From NCBI GenBank assembly GCA_947260005.1, contig CAMYOL010000040.1:8392-50946 (forward strand): a DNA stretch of 42,555 bases, read 5' to 3'. Shown here piece by piece: positions 8,600 through 18,897 of the stretch. Positions within the stretch are counted from its first letter, which is position 1. The number at the start of each line of letters is the position of its first letter. The notes below the pieces were generated by a model, which was not told the DNA's origin, did not search any database, and worked only from the letters and a program-made list of their open reading frames with translations. The translations under genes and the position numbers were made by a program. Source of the stretch: an uncultured Ectothiorhodospiraceae bacterium (GTDB lineage: Bacteria > Pseudomonadota > Gammaproteobacteria > UBA6429 > Thiohalophilaceae).

Positions 8600-9475
8600 A
8601 TGGCAATTACTGCAGGACTTGTAAAAGAACTTCGTGAACGCACTGGTGCGGGCATGATGGAATGTAAAAAAGCATTAGTTGAAACGGATGGTGATATCGA
8701 TACCGCGATTGAGCAGATGCGTAAAGCGGGCATGGCAAAAGCTGATAAAAAAGCAGGTCGTGCAGCTGCGGAAGGGCTCATTTCAATTAAAGTTTCGGAT
8801 GATGGTAAAACAGCGGCCATTGTTGAAGTAAATAGTGAAACTGATTTCGTCGCTAAAGAAGATAATTTTATTAGTTTTGTCGATAGCGTGGCTAATTATG
8901 TATTAGCAGAACGCCCGGCTGACCTCGATTCATTATTAGCAGCAAAACTGCCTGGCGGTGAAACAGTAGAAGATACGCGCAAGGCCTTGATCGCTAAATT
9001 AGGTGAGAACATGAGTGTTCGTCGCTTTGAAATTGTGAATGCTAAAGGCAAAGCGTCGGCCTATTCGCATGGTTCAAGAATCGGTGTGCTAATTGATGTA
9101 GAAGGCGGCGAAGAGTCACTTGGAAAAGATCTGGCCATGCACATAGCTGCGAGTCGCCCTATCTGTGTTGATGAATCAAACGTTCCACAAGATGAAATCG
9201 ATAAAGAAAAAGAAATTTATACGGCGCAAGCCGCTGAGAGTGGTAAGCCTGCTGACATCATTGAAAAAATGGTTCAAGGCCGTATGAAAAAATTCTTAAA
9301 AGAAATTACCTTGCTGGGTCAGCCTTTTGTCAAAGACCCTGATCAAACAGTTGAGCAACTTTTAAAATCGACTGGCGCGAAAGTACACAGCTTTATTCGT
9401 CTTGAAGTTGGCGAAGGGATCGAGAAGAAGTCTGAGAATTTTGCTGACGAAGTAATGGCGCAAGTTAAGGGCTAA
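8600..9475 (+). CDS. tsf: translation elongation factor Ts
   Basis: 291 residues, the GDP/GTP exchange factor for EF-Tu. The N-terminal UBA-like domain shows [19 protein letters not shown]; the core has [14 protein letters not shown], the conserved EF-Tu-contacting TDFVAK motif; the C-terminal part has [20 protein letters not shown]. The ATG follows an AGAGGTAAG ribosome binding site. The length is near E. coli EF-Ts (283). It follows rpsB after the attenuator hairpin and precedes pyrH by 5 nt. Confidence 0.98.
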   Translation: MAITAGLVKELRERTGAGMMECKKALVETDGDIDTAIEQMRKAGMAKADKKAGRAAAEGLISIKVSDDGKTAAIVEVNSETDFVAKEDNFISFVDSVANYVLAERPADLDSLLAAKLPGGETVEDTRKALIAKLGENMSVRRFEIVNAKGKASAYSHGSRIGVLIDVEGGEESLGKDLAMHIAASRPICVDESNVPQDEIDKEKEIYTAQAAESGKPADIIEKMVQGRMKKFLKEITLLGQPFVKDPDQTVEQLLKSTGAKVHSFIRLEVGEGIEKKSENFADEVMAQVKG

Positions 9476-9480
9476 TCGGA

Positions 9481-10200
9481 ATGGCAAAGGCTGCAAGGAA
9501 ATACCAACGCATTTTACTGAAATTCAGCGGCGAAGCGCTGATGGGTAAGCAAGATTTTGGTATCGACCCTGCAGTAATTAATCAGGTATCTTCTGAAGTT
9601 AAAGAACTGGTTGAATCTGGAACTCAGGTCGCCATCGTTATCGGTGGCGGCAATATTTTTCGTGGCGTGAGTTTATCTGCTTCCGGAATGGATCGGACTA
9701 CCGCTGATCATATGGGAATGTTAGCCACCGTAATTAATTCGCTCGCATTACAAGATGGTATGGAAAACGCGGGGATGACTGTGCGTGTTATGTCAGCGTT
9801 GAAAATGCATGAAGTCTGTGAAGATTATATTCGCCGACGAGCAGTGCGACATCTGGAAAAAGGACGAGTTGTTATTTTTGCAGCTGGGACAGGTAATCCT
9901 TTCTTTACCACTGATTCCGCAGCGAGTCTTCGTGGTGTAGAAATTAATGCTGATGTCGTCATAAAGGCAACCAAGGTGGATGGTGTGTATTCTGCCGATC
10001 CAGTAAAAGATCCTGCTGCGACGAAATATGACAAGCTGTCATTTGATGAAGTTATTGAGAAAAAATTAGCGGTCATGGATACAACGGCAATTGTGCTATG
10101 TAGGGATAACAATTTGCCGATTAGAGTATTTGATATGAATAAAAAAGGTGCGTTGGCCAGGGTAGTTAATGGTCTTGATGAAGGTACATTAGTTAGTTAA
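9481..10200 (+). CDS. pyrH: UMP kinase
   Basis: 239 residues, amino-acid-kinase fold, phosphorylating UMP to UDP with ATP in the cytoplasm as the bacterial hexameric enzyme. Marks: [12 protein letters not shown] at the N-terminus, [30 protein letters not shown] and [17 protein letters not shown]. The product also feeds CTP synthase, encoded later in this window. Spacing to tsf is 5 nt and to frr 10 nt, so it lies inside the translation operon, the usual place in proteobacteria. Confidence 0.98.
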   Translation: MAKAARKYQRILLKFSGEALMGKQDFGIDPAVINQVSSEVKELVESGTQVAIVIGGGNIFRGVSLSASGMDRTTADHMGMLATVINSLALQDGMENAGMTVRVMSALKMHEVCEDYIRRRAVRHLEKGRVVIFAAGTGNPFFTTDSAASLRGVEINADVVIKATKVDGVYSADPVKDPAATKYDKLSFDEVIEKKLAVMDTTAIVLCRDNNLPIRVFDMNKKGALARVVNGLDEGTLVS

Positions 10201-10210
10201 TGAGGCGGCT

Positions 10211-10768
10211 ATGTTAGAAGAATTAAAACAAGATGCACAACAAAGAATGACTAAAAGCATTGAGTCACTAAGAACAGAGTTAAGTAAATTAAGAACGGGA
10301 CGAGCACATACTAGTCTATTAGACCATGTTATGGTGGATTATTATGGTTCCAATGTACCTATCAATCAGGTTGCTAATGTTAGTGTGCAAGACTCAAGGA
10401 CGCTCGCTGTATCCGCCTGGGAAAAACCCATGGTACCTACCATTGAAAAAGCAATTATGAATTCTAACATGGGCTTGAATCCAGTGACCGCTGGAGAAGT
10501 GATTCGGGTTCCGCTACCGCCTTTAACAGAAGAACGTCGTAAGGATATGACGCGTATTGTTCGCCAGGAAGGCGAGAATGCCAGAATCGCAATTCGAAAT
10601 ATCCGCAGAGATGTCCTTGGCGATGTAAAGCAGCTATTAAAAGAAAAAGAAATAACCGAAGACGATGATCGTCGTGTTCATGATGAGATACAAAAAATTA
10701 CTGATAAAAATGTTGCTGAAGTGGATAAGGCGATTGAAGTAAAAGAAAAGGATTTAATGGAAATATAA
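10211..10768 (+). CDS. frr: ribosome recycling factor
   Basis: 185 residues, exactly the E. coli length. With EF-G it splits post-termination ribosomes. The three-helix-bundle sequence is intact, including LRTGRAHTSLLDHVMVDYYG near residues 28-47, PLPPLTEERRKDM, and the C-terminal helix ending EVKEKDLMEI. A GAGGCGGC ribosome binding region precedes the ATG. It is followed after one base by the uppS start. Confidence 0.98.
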   Translation: MLEELKQDAQQRMTKSIESLRTELSKLRTGRAHTSLLDHVMVDYYGSNVPINQVANVSVQDSRTLAVSAWEKPMVPTIEKAIMNSNMGLNPVTAGEVIRVPLPPLTEERRKDMTRIVRQEGENARIAIRNIRRDVLGDVKQLLKEKEITEDDDRRVHDEIQKITDKNVAEVDKAIEVKEKDLMEI

Positions 10769-10769
10769 T

Positions 10770-11561
10770 TTGGCAATAAACGGAATGTCTGTTAAAGAAA
10801 ATTATAAGCTGGATATTCCAGCAGAAAAATTACCCAAGCATGTTGCCATAATAATGGATGGCAATGGGCGCTGGGCAGAGCATCGTTCGTTACCACGTTT
10901 TTCAGGTCATCGTGCCGGAGTGGAAGCTCTGCGCAGCATCCTTCAGATGAGTGGCGAACTTGGCATACAATCTCTTACGCTATTCGCATTTTCCAGTGAA
11001 AATTGGCGTCGCCCGAAAAAAGAAGTCGGTTTATTGATGGACCTATTTATGAATGCACTGGGACGCGAAGTAAAAAAACTTCATGAAACTGGCGTAAGGT
11101 TACGAGTCATCGGTGATTTAAGTGCATTCCCCGCCAAACTTCAGCAACGTATCAAAGAGTCAATGCGATTAACCGAAGGTAATATTGGATTGCAGGTCAA
11201 TATTGCGGCGAACTATGGTGGAAAATGGGATATTACCCAGGCGACTCAAAAAATTGCTGAACTTGTAAGCAATGGTGAAATTGATAGCGATGACATTACC
11301 GAAGATTTATTGAATGATCATCTTTCTATGAGTGATCAACCTGAGCCAGACTTATTTATCCGAACCGGTGGCGAGCAACGGATTAGTAATTTTTTAATTT
11401 GGCAACTGGCCTATAGCGAATTGTATTTTACCCGCGTATTGTGGCCGGATTTTGATCGTGACGAATACGCCAAAGCGATTACTTCATTTGCAATGCGACA
11501 GCGTCGATTTGGACGAACTGGCGCACAGGTTCTTGAGTCGGATCAACGAGAGCATGCTTAA
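10770..11561 (+). CDS. uppS: (2E,6E)-farnesyl-diphosphate-specific undecaprenyl diphosphate synthase
   Basis: 263 residues. This cis-prenyltransferase adds eight isopentenyl units to FPP to make undecaprenyl diphosphate, the lipid carrier for peptidoglycan and O-antigen. Catalytic motif HVAIIMDGNGRWA (Asp30), FSGHRAGVEALR, FAFSSENWRRP and the C-terminal signature RTGGEQRISNFLIWQLAYSE are present. The start taken is TTG at 10770, with GGA 8 nt upstream; an in-frame ATG at 10785 would shorten it by five residues and lacks a clear ribosome binding site. Its last 8 bases overlap cdsA. Confidence 0.96.
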   Translation: MAINGMSVKENYKLDIPAEKLPKHVAIIMDGNGRWAEHRSLPRFSGHRAGVEALRSILQMSGELGIQSLTLFAFSSENWRRPKKEVGLLMDLFMNALGREVKKLHETGVRLRVIGDLSAFPAKLQQRIKESMRLTEGNIGLQVNIAANYGGKWDITQATQKIAELVSNGEIDSDDITEDLLNDHLSMSDQPEPDLFIRTGGEQRISNFLIWQLAYSELYFTRVLWPDFDRDEYAKAITSFAMRQRRFGRTGAQVLESDQREHA

Positions 11562-12396
11562 ACTACGAATTATAACGGCACTGGTTTTAGGTCCGTTAAT
11601 TATATGGAGTGTGCTCACTTTTTCTCATCGTGCAATTGCGATCGAACTTGCGGGCATTTTATGCCTGGGTGCCTGGGAATGGGCACGTCTAGCCGGTATT
11701 AAAAAACAACCTGGACGAATTGGCTTTGCTATTTTTATGGGCGCGGTTTTTACTGCTGTTTCGTTATTGCTTCATGACGATAAATCGTATTTATTGCCTG
11801 CATTATATCTGGCTGGACTTTTTTGGTTGTTTGCCCTGTTTATGGTGATATATTTTAATCGAACTACTATCACTGGATTAAATAATCCTTCAAAAATGAT
11901 AATAACAGGTACCTTAGTATTTGGTGTGGGTGTCCTGACTGGATCTTTTATTTCAATTACTGCTCTTCATCAGAATGCACAATATGGTGCAATCTATATA
12001 TTAGCCTTGTTAATTATGATTTGGGTTGCCGACTCAGCCGCGTATTTTTCGGGTAAAGCTTTTGGTAAGTCTAAACTCGCGGTAAATGTGAGTCCTGGGA
12101 AATCATGGGAAGGTGTTATCGGTGGATTGATCGGGACGGTCGTTGTTGCCTACCTTTTTGCGTTGTACCTGAATATAGAGTCTACCTATATATTGAAATT
12201 CATTATGATCGCTTTAATAACAATTTGTTTTTCAATTGTTGGTGACCTTACTGAAAGTTTATTTAAACGCCGCGCTGGAATTAAAGATAGTAGTCAGATA
12301 TTACCTGGACATGGTGGAATCATGGACCGCATTGACAGTTTAACCGCAGCGGCACCGATATTTATTCTTGGTTTAATTGTGTTTGGTGTCCAATGA
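11554..12396 (+). CDS. cdsA: phosphatidate cytidylyltransferase
   Basis: 280 residues from the ATG at 11554, which overlaps the uppS stop (ATGCTTAA). Longer upstream readings run through uppS and are rejected. It converts phosphatidic acid and CTP to CDP-diacylglycerol in the inner membrane, the branch point for all phospholipids. About eight hydrophobic segments are visible, with the conserved SPGKSWEGVIGG and the C-terminal CDP-diglyceride synthase signature KDSSQILPGHGGIMDRIDSL. Its final ATGA overlaps the dxr start. Confidence 0.97.
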   Translation: MLKLRIITALVLGPLIIWSVLTFSHRAIAIELAGILCLGAWEWARLAGIKKQPGRIGFAIFMGAVFTAVSLLLHDDKSYLLPALYLAGLFWLFALFMVIYFNRTTITGLNNPSKMIITGTLVFGVGVLTGSFISITALHQNAQYGAIYILALLIMIWVADSAAYFSGKAFGKSKLAVNVSPGKSWEGVIGGLIGTVVVAYLFALYLNIESTYILKFIMIALITICFSIVGDLTESLFKRRAGIKDSSQILPGHGGIMDRIDSLTAAAPIFILGLIVFGVQ

Positions 12397-13592
12397 CGGG
12401 TGTAGCTGTTCTGGGGGCAACCGGTACAATCGGCGTTAATACGCTGGATGTCGTAAGGCGCCATGCGGAGCAGTATCATATTATTGCCCTGACTGCGCAT
12501 TCACAATATGAAAGGCTGGCTGTGCAATGCGAAGAGTTTAATCCTGATTATGCAGTAATGGTAGATGAGGCCGCAGCGGATAAATTGCAGCTTATATTCA
12601 CTCAAAAAGGAATTAGTACAAAAGTTTTACATGGTGCTGAGGCGCTGGAAAAAGTCGTGCGACTCGATGATGTTGACGTAGTTATGGCGGCGATTGTGGG
12701 CGCAGCAGGTTTGCAATCCAGTCTGGCGGCAGCGCAAGCTGGTAAAAAAATATTGCTGGCTAATAAAGAGTCGTTGGTAATGTCTGGTAAGCTGTTTATG
12801 GATCAAGTAAGAGATCATGGTGCCGTTTTACTTCCCATCGATAGTGAGCATAATGCGATTTTTCAATGTATGCCAAGTAACTATAACCAGGGTTTAGATG
12901 AAATCGGTGTTCATAAAATTCTGCTAACCGGTTCTGGCGGACCATTTAGAGAATTGCCGATGGCAGACTTTTCAAATGTAACGCCTGAGCAGGCCATTGC
13001 CCATCCTAATTGGTCGATGGGTAAAAAAATATCGGTTGATTCAGCAACCATGATGAACAAGGGGCTGGAATTAATAGAGGCCTGTTGGTTGTTTGCGACC
13101 GATTTGAATAAAATCGAGATTGTTCTGCATCCGCAAAGCATTGTGCATTCAATGGTAGAATACATCGATGGTTCAATTATTGCGCAATTGGGTCAGCCCG
13201 ATATGCGAACGCCCATCGCGCATGCGTTAGCCTGGCCTGATAGAATTGAATCAGGTGTGTCAATGTTGGACCTGGTCTCAATGCCTGATTTGGAATTTGT
13301 CGAACCCGATATGGAACGGTACCCATGTTTACGTCTGGCGAAAGAGGCAATGCAACTGGGTGGGACGGCTACCACTATTTTGAATGCTGCAAACGAAATT
13401 GCTGTCCAGGCATTTTTGGATAAAAAATTGAACTTTATTGACATAGCAAAGACAGTTGAATATGTACTTGAACAGATTGCCTCAAGGACTGCCGATTCAA
13501 TTGAGACCGTCGTCGATGAAGACAAGCGTGCTAGAATGGTGGCCAATGAATTTATTGAAACTACGACTATGAAGACCGGAGCAATGCATTAA
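12393..13592 (+). CDS. dxr: 1-deoxy-D-xylulose 5-phosphate reductoisomerase
   Basis: 399 residues. It is the NADPH-dependent second step of the MEP isoprenoid pathway, making 2-C-methyl-D-erythritol 4-phosphate, and is the target of fosmidomycin. Seen: the NADPH-binding GATGTIGVNTLDVV at the N-terminus, LANKESLVMSG, the metal-binding LPIDSEHNAIFQC, GSGGPFRELP, HPNWSMGKKISVDSATMMNK and NAANEIAVQAFL. It overlaps cdsA by 4 nt and rseP by 1 nt. Together with ispD and ispF (35109-36362) three MEP genes are in the window, and the product feeds UppS. Confidence 0.98.
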   Translation: MTGVAVLGATGTIGVNTLDVVRRHAEQYHIIALTAHSQYERLAVQCEEFNPDYAVMVDEAAADKLQLIFTQKGISTKVLHGAEALEKVVRLDDVDVVMAAIVGAAGLQSSLAAAQAGKKILLANKESLVMSGKLFMDQVRDHGAVLLPIDSEHNAIFQCMPSNYNQGLDEIGVHKILLTGSGGPFRELPMADFSNVTPEQAIAHPNWSMGKKISVDSATMMNKGLELIEACWLFATDLNKIEIVLHPQSIVHSMVEYIDGSIIAQLGQPDMRTPIAHALAWPDRIESGVSMLDLVSMPDLEFVEPDMERYPCLRLAKEAMQLGGTATTILNAANEIAVQAFLDKKLNFIDIAKTVEYVLEQIASRTADSIETVVDEDKRARMVANEFIETTTMKTGAMH

Positions 13593-14950
13593 TGTTAAGT
13601 GTTATTTACACAGTTGTTTCATTCCTTATTGCAATTGGAATATTAGTGGCGATACATGAGTATGGACATTTTTGGGTTGCCAAAAAACTCGGGGTCAAGG
13701 TTTTGCGTTTTTCAATTGGTATGGGAAAACCTTTATGGAAAAAGAATTTTGGTAAAGACAATACCGAATTTGTATTAGCGGCATTTCCTATTGGTGGTTA
13801 TGTTTCTATGCTAAATGAGCAAGAGGGTGAAGTAGATGAATCTGAAAAACACCGGGCATTTAATCGTCAGGCGATTTGGAAACGGTCTCTGATTGTACTT
13901 GCAGGCCCGGCATTTAATTTCTTATTTGCTATCATCGCTTATTGGTCGATTGCAGTATGGGGGGTGACGGCTCCCAAGTCAGTGATCAACCAACTTGAGC
14001 CCGGTTCGATTGCTGCCCAGGCCGGACTGGAACGGGGAATGGAAATTGTTAGTGTTGAAGGTTGGGATACCACAACCTGGAATGCTGTTTTTCAGGAAAT
14101 GTTACCGCGCCTGGTTGAACGATCTACTGTAAGTATTAAAGCTAAAGACAGTTCGGGTATTGTTCGTGATTTTGATCTGGAACTTCATTCGTTAAATATT
14201 GACCGTGATATACGTCAACCTTTTGATGCAATGGGTATCTACTTTTTTGATGCTCCAGCCATAGTTGATGAGGTGGTAGAAGGGAAATCTGCTGAACAAG
14301 CGGGAATAATTGCCGGAGATCGAATTGTGTCGCTTGGCGGTAAGACGATCAACCACTGGAACCAGATTGGTCGTTATATTGAAAAAAGAGCAAACATGGA
14401 AATTCCTGCTGTCGTAGAAAGAGATGGACAGCTTCTTGATTTAACCATCAAGCCGTATGAAATCACCTATAAAGGTCGTACCTTTGGTAGAGTTGGCATT
14501 GTTTCAAAGCCGGATAGATCATCGCAAAAATTTGAATATGCTGAAAATCAACGTGGCCCATTTGAAGCCATAGGTTATTCACTCCATCGCACATGGAGCA
14601 TTTCTTATGTCACACTACGTGTTTTAGGTTTAATAATCACTCGCGAGATGTCATTAACCAATATCAGTGGTCCTGTTAACATTGCGGTCGTTGCTGGTCA
14701 GTCAGCGAGCATAGGTATTGATCGATATATATTATTTCTGGCTTTAGTAAGTATTAGTCTTGGAATATTAAATTTGTTACCTATACCGGTACTCGATGGC
14801 GGGCACTTTTTCTATTATATAGTCGAAGCAATAAAAGGAAGTCCGGTATCGGAAACCGTTGAAGCGATTGGTCAAAGAATAGGAATTATGCTGCTTGTTA
14901 TGTTGATGCTGTTAGCATTTTATAACGACATCATGCGATTGGCCTCATAA
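13592..14950 (+). CDS. rseP: site-2 membrane metalloprotease RseP
   Basis: 452 residues. This intramembrane zinc protease makes the second cut in anti-sigma-E factor RseA and clears signal-peptide remnants. The zinc motif HEYGH sits at residues 22-26 within the first membrane helix, and the third ligand region NLLPIPVLDGGHFFYYIVEA is near the C-terminus. Two PDZ domains lie in the periplasmic part (about 115-195 and 205-290). The start overlaps the dxr stop by one base (TAATG). Placement just before bamA links it to envelope-stress control of outer-membrane assembly. Confidence 0.97.
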   Translation: MLSVIYTVVSFLIAIGILVAIHEYGHFWVAKKLGVKVLRFSIGMGKPLWKKNFGKDNTEFVLAAFPIGGYVSMLNEQEGEVDESEKHRAFNRQAIWKRSLIVLAGPAFNFLFAIIAYWSIAVWGVTAPKSVINQLEPGSIAAQAGLERGMEIVSVEGWDTTTWNAVFQEMLPRLVERSTVSIKAKDSSGIVRDFDLELHSLNIDRDIRQPFDAMGIYFFDAPAIVDEVVEGKSAEQAGIIAGDRIVSLGGKTINHWNQIGRYIEKRANMEIPAVVERDGQLLDLTIKPYEITYKGRTFGRVGIVSKPDRSSQKFEYAENQRGPFEAIGYSLHRTWSISYVTLRVLGLIITREMSLTNISGPVNIAVVAGQSASIGIDRYILFLALVSISLGILNLLPIPVLDGGHFFYYIVEAIKGSPVSETVEAIGQRIGIMLLVMLMLLAFYNDIMRLAS

Positions 14951-14952
14951 TA

Positions 14953-17265
14953 ATGAAAAAAACAGCATCTATTTTGGCATCGCTTTTATATGCTACACAA
15001 GCGAGTGCGTTTGAAACTTTTACCGTAAACGATATTCGTTTAGAGGGATTGCAACGTATTTCTATTGGTACGGTATTTAATTATCTTCCGATAAAAATCG
15101 GAGATCGTTTTAGCAATGAGGATTCAGCTAACGCAATTCGCACATTGTATAAGACAGGATTTTTTAAAGACGTACGATTTGAACGTGAAAACAATGTGCT
15201 GGTAATCTTCGTTTCTGAACGACCTTCCATTGATAAAATAAATTTAGATGGTAATGATGCTATCGAGTCTGAACAACTGTTGAAAGCACTCGGTGATCAA
15301 GGATTTAAGGTCAACGGTATTTACGATGAGTCAGTACTGGCACAAATGTCTCAGGAACTTAAACGTCAATATTATAGCCTCGGAAAATATGGTGTCAGTG
15401 TTGAAACGGTTGCCACACCTTTAGAGCGAAATCGTGTTGAAATTGATATTAATATCTCAGAAGGTGAAGAAGCTAAAGTTTATGCCTTCAATGTGATCGG
15501 AAATACCGTATACGATGATGATAAATTAAATAGCATCATGGAATTAGGGGCTCGGGGCATGTTTGGCGGTCGTGAAAATTATTCACGCCAGGTGTTGGCC
15601 GGCGATCTTGAGACGCTAAGATCATATTACATGGATCGAGGCTATATTAACTTCCAAATTGATTCTACTCAGGTTTCATTGACGCCTGATAAACAAGATG
15701 TGTACCTAACGGCTAACATTACGGAAGGTAAAGTTTTTACCATCCGTGATGTAAAAATGGTCGGCGAACTCATTTTGACACCTGAAGTACTCGAGGAAAA
15801 TGTCACCTTTAGTAAAGGTGAGATCTTTTCTCGCCGCAAGGTGAGTGATACCCGTAAAAATATCACTGACCGGCTTGCAGAATTGGGCTACCCATTTTCG
15901 AATGTGAATATCTCTCCAAATGTGGATAATGACTCGCAAACGGTCGAATTAACATTGTTTGTTGACCCCGGACGTCGGGTTTATGTTCGACGGGTGAATA
16001 TTTCGGGTAATACCAAAACAGATGATGAAGTGGTACGGCGTGAATTGCGTCAATTTGAAAATGACTGGTTATCCACCAAGCAAACAGCCAGATCTAAAAC
16101 ACGCTTAGATCGTACCGGGTTTTTCGATAATGTTACCATCAACACCCCTACAGTACCTGGCACGGTCGATCAAGTCGATCTTGATGTACAAGTGAATGAA
16201 CGTTCAACCGGTAATTTGTCATTGGGTATTGGTTACTCCGAAACTCAAGGTGCATTATTAAACTTTGGTATTTCTCAAGATAACTTCATGGGTGGCGGGA
16301 AAAAATTAGCACTTAAAATCGATAATAGTAGTGCGACTCAACAATATAGTTTTAGCCTGACCGATCCTTATTTTACAAATGATGGCATTAGCCAAAGCAT
16401 GTCATTTTTAATTCGTGAATTGGATGCTGAAGAGGCCAATATTTCAAATTATATCGTCAATACAAAATCGGCTCGGTTAGGTTATGGTTTACCGATAAGT
16501 GAAAATGCATCAACCAATGTGGGTTTTGCGTTTGAAAATACGGAGATGATAACGGGTACTACAACAGCTCAACATATCCAGGATTTTATTACAAATAATA
16601 ACAATAGTTCGCCTGTTTACGACATGTTTAAATTAAACGGAGGTTGGCGCTACGATACCCGAAACCGGGCAGTATTCGCTGATGAGGGTTTTCGCACTCG
16701 TGTATATTACGAAGCCTCCACCCCGGGGAGTGACCTGGAATTTTATAAAATCGGTTTTAGTCAGTTACAATATTTTAAACTTTCCGAAAATTATAGCTTC
16801 CGTTATAAGATTGAAGCCGATTACGGTACGTCTTATGGTGACACGACAAGTTTACCGCCTTTTGAACGTTACTTTGCCGGTGGTTCTCGGTCTGTACGCG
16901 GTTATGATGGTAATAGCTTAGGTGCTAAAGACATTAATAATGATCCTATCGGTGGTGATAGACGCTTACTTGCGAGTGTAGAATTATTTGTACCCAACCC
17001 CTTTGCTGATCAGAGTAAAGAAATACGCTTGTCTACCTTTGTCGATTCAGGTTATGTCTGGGTTCCAGATAGTATTATTGATGCAGATGAAAATGATAGC
17101 ATTGAGCCTGAAGATGGCCTGGGTGAGTTACGTTTTTCTGCCGGAATTGGTATGATTTGGATAACCCCGGTGGGTATAATGCGTTTTAGTTATGCTGTGC
17201 CGTTGAATGATAAGCCAGGCGATGAAATAACAAATTTTCAGTTTACGCTTGGAGGGGAATTTTAA
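14953..17265 (+). CDS. bamA: outer membrane protein assembly factor BamA
   Basis: 770 residues with signal peptide MKKTASILASLLYATQASA. It is the central Omp85 subunit of the BAM complex that inserts beta-barrel proteins. Five POTRA domains fill about residues 22-420, opening with FTVNDIRLEGLQRISIGTVF; the 16-stranded barrel follows, with the loop-6 motif GGSRSVRGYDGNSLGAKD and a C-terminal aromatic beta-signal ending in Phe (FQFTLGGEF). E. coli BamA is 810 residues, so a few surface loops are shorter. It is downstream of rseP and upstream of skp, the conserved arrangement. Confidence 0.98.
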   Translation: MKKTASILASLLYATQASAFETFTVNDIRLEGLQRISIGTVFNYLPIKIGDRFSNEDSANAIRTLYKTGFFKDVRFERENNVLVIFVSERPSIDKINLDGNDAIESEQLLKALGDQGFKVNGIYDESVLAQMSQELKRQYYSLGKYGVSVETVATPLERNRVEIDINISEGEEAKVYAFNVIGNTVYDDDKLNSIMELGARGMFGGRENYSRQVLAGDLETLRSYYMDRGYINFQIDSTQVSLTPDKQDVYLTANITEGKVFTIRDVKMVGELILTPEVLEENVTFSKGEIFSRRKVSDTRKNITDRLAELGYPFSNVNISPNVDNDSQTVELTLFVDPGRRVYVRRVNISGNTKTDDEVVRRELRQFENDWLSTKQTARSKTRLDRTGFFDNVTINTPTVPGTVDQVDLDVQVNERSTGNLSLGIGYSETQGALLNFGISQDNFMGGGKKLALKIDNSSATQQYSFSLTDPYFTNDGISQSMSFLIRELDAEEANISNYIVNTKSARLGYGLPISENASTNVGFAFENTEMITGTTTAQHIQDFITNNNNSSPVYDMFKLNGGWRYDTRNRAVFADEGFRTRVYYEASTPGSDLEFYKIGFSQLQYFKLSENYSFRYKIEADYGTSYGDTTSLPPFERYFAGGSRSVRGYDGNSLGAKDINNDPIGGDRRLLASVELFVPNPFADQSKEIRLSTFVDSGYVWVPDSIIDADENDSIEPEDGLGELRFSAGIGMIWITPVGIMRFSYAVPLNDKPGDEITNFQFTLGGEF

Positions 17266-17305
17266 CCATTATTACAAGAACTTAGTGGAAGAGAAAATAA
17301 TAAAT

Positions 17306-17848
17306 ATGCATCGAGTACCATTATTACTAGTATTGGCTATATTTTCCTCCATGTTGACGGGTGTCGCATTTGGGGAGGATTTAAAAGTGGGTTTTATGGA
17401 TACCTCGCGTGTGCTGAAAGATGCGCCACAGTCCGAATTAGCTCGAAAAACACTCAAAGAAGAATTTAATCCACGTGATCAAAAAATCGTGGAAATGCAA
17501 AAAAACTTAAAGGAATTATCCGACAAACAGGAACGTGATGCTAAATTAATGTCGAAATCTGAAAACATTAAATTAGAACGTAAAATAGTTTCTTTAAAAC
17601 GAGATATAAAACGTGCAAAAGAAGAGTTTAACGAAGACTTTAATTTACGTCGAAATGAAGAGCTGGCAAAACTGCATAAGTTAATTAATAAAACGACCGT
17701 CAGCGTCGCAAAAAAATTAAAATACGATATTATTTTGAGCGATAATGTTTTGTATAACAGTAAGCGGGTAGATATTACCGATATGATTATAAAAAAATTG
17801 CAAGACTTAAAGCCGGATTCAACCAATTCAATAAAAAAATCTAATTAA
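17306..17848 (+). CDS. skp: periplasmic chaperone Skp (OmpH family)
   Basis: 180 residues from the ATG at 17306, which gives a proper signal peptide (MHRVPLLLVLAIFSSMLTGV, cleavage near residue 23). Earlier in-frame starts fall inside bamA. The mature protein begins DLKVGFMDTSRVLKDAPQSE and has a long, highly charged coiled-coil region (about 55-130), the tentacles of the trimeric jellyfish-shaped chaperone that holds unfolded OMPs for BamA. Identity rests on family pattern and location between bamA and lpxD. The gene is AT-rich and lysine-rich. Confidence 0.93.
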   Translation: MHRVPLLLVLAIFSSMLTGVAFGEDLKVGFMDTSRVLKDAPQSELARKTLKEEFNPRDQKIVEMQKNLKELSDKQERDAKLMSKSENIKLERKIVSLKRDIKRAKEEFNEDFNLRRNEELAKLHKLINKTTVSVAKKLKYDIILSDNVLYNSKRVDITDMIIKKLQDLKPDSTNSIKKSN

Positions 17849-17871
17849 GCGTAAAGTACTGGAGTCTCTGT

Positions 17872-18897
17872 TTGGCATCGACACTGGAAAAATTAGCCGA
17901 ACACGTTGGTGGTAAAGTTTTCGGCACCGCAAATGTTATGATCGACTCAGTCGCCACATTAACCAACGCAAAACAAGGCCAAATTAGTTTTTTAACCAAT
18001 CCACTCTATCGTAGTCAATTGTCTACAACCAACGCATCAGCCGTTATTGTTGAAGAATTTGTTCAGGATGCAGAAAAAGTAAATCAGTTGGTTGTGAAAA
18101 ATCCTCATGCTGCCTACGCAAAAATAACCCAGATATTATATCCACAACAAGCAATCCAGGCAGGAATCGATGCTAAGGCTTGCGTCGACAAACATAGCCA
18201 GGTCGATAAATCCGCTTCGATTGGACCAAATGTCATCATAGAAGAGGGGGCGGTTATCGGCCAGGGTGTTTGTATTAAGGCAAACAGTTTCATTGGACGT
18301 AATGCTCATATTGGTGACAATACGATTGTATATCCGAATGTTTCGATTATGCACGGGGTGCGGATTGGTCAACGATGTATTATTTACCCCTCAGCGGTGA
18401 TTGGTGCTGATGGTTTTGGGCATGCTTATCAGGAAACGGGTTGGCTAAAAATACCACAAGTTGGTACTGTGATCGTTGGCGATGATGTTGAAGTTGGATC
18501 GGGCACGTGTATCGATCGCGGAGCCATTGAGGATACGATCATTGAAGATGGTGTTAAACTGGATAACCAAATTCAAATTGCGCATAATGTGCGAATTGGC
18601 AGGAACTCGCTGCTGGCAGGTGGTGCTGGCGTTTCCGGGAGTTCAACAGTTGGGGAGAATTGTTTACTTGGTGGACGGGCAGGGATCGCCGGTCACTTAA
18701 ACATTGCAGATAATGTAGTTGTAACAGGTATGAGTCTGGTGACTAAATCGATTGAGCAAGCAGGAAGTTATTCATCGGGTATCCCTGCTGAGCCAACGCG
18801 AACCTGGCGACGATATGTAGGACGCTTTAAACGCCTTGAAGGTTTATTTAAGCGTGTTACTGAATGTGAAAAATTAATAAAAGAACAGAAGGACTAG
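17872..18897 (+). CDS. lpxD: UDP-3-O-(3-hydroxyacyl)glucosamine N-acyltransferase
   Basis: 341 residues, third step of lipid A synthesis. Domains: N-terminal uridine-binding region (about 1-100), left-handed beta-helix of hexapeptides (about 105-290) and C-terminal helix. The catalytic histidine is His238 in DNQIQIAHNV, and the segment GADGFGHAYQ is diagnostic. The start is TTG at 17872, supported by GGAG 8 nt upstream and by the N-terminal alignment STLEKLAEHVGG. If the adjacent GnnA/GnnB pair is active, this enzyme would act on a 3-amide-linked substrate. It abuts fabZ (TAGATG). Confidence 0.97.
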   Translation: MASTLEKLAEHVGGKVFGTANVMIDSVATLTNAKQGQISFLTNPLYRSQLSTTNASAVIVEEFVQDAEKVNQLVVKNPHAAYAKITQILYPQQAIQAGIDAKACVDKHSQVDKSASIGPNVIIEEGAVIGQGVCIKANSFIGRNAHIGDNTIVYPNVSIMHGVRIGQRCIIYPSAVIGADGFGHAYQETGWLKIPQVGTVIVGDDVEVGSGTCIDRGAIEDTIIEDGVKLDNQIQIAHNVRIGRNSLLAGGAGVSGSSTVGENCLLGGRAGIAGHLNIADNVVVTGMSLVTKSIEQAGSYSSGIPAEPTRTWRRYVGRFKRLEGLFKRVTECEKLIKEQKD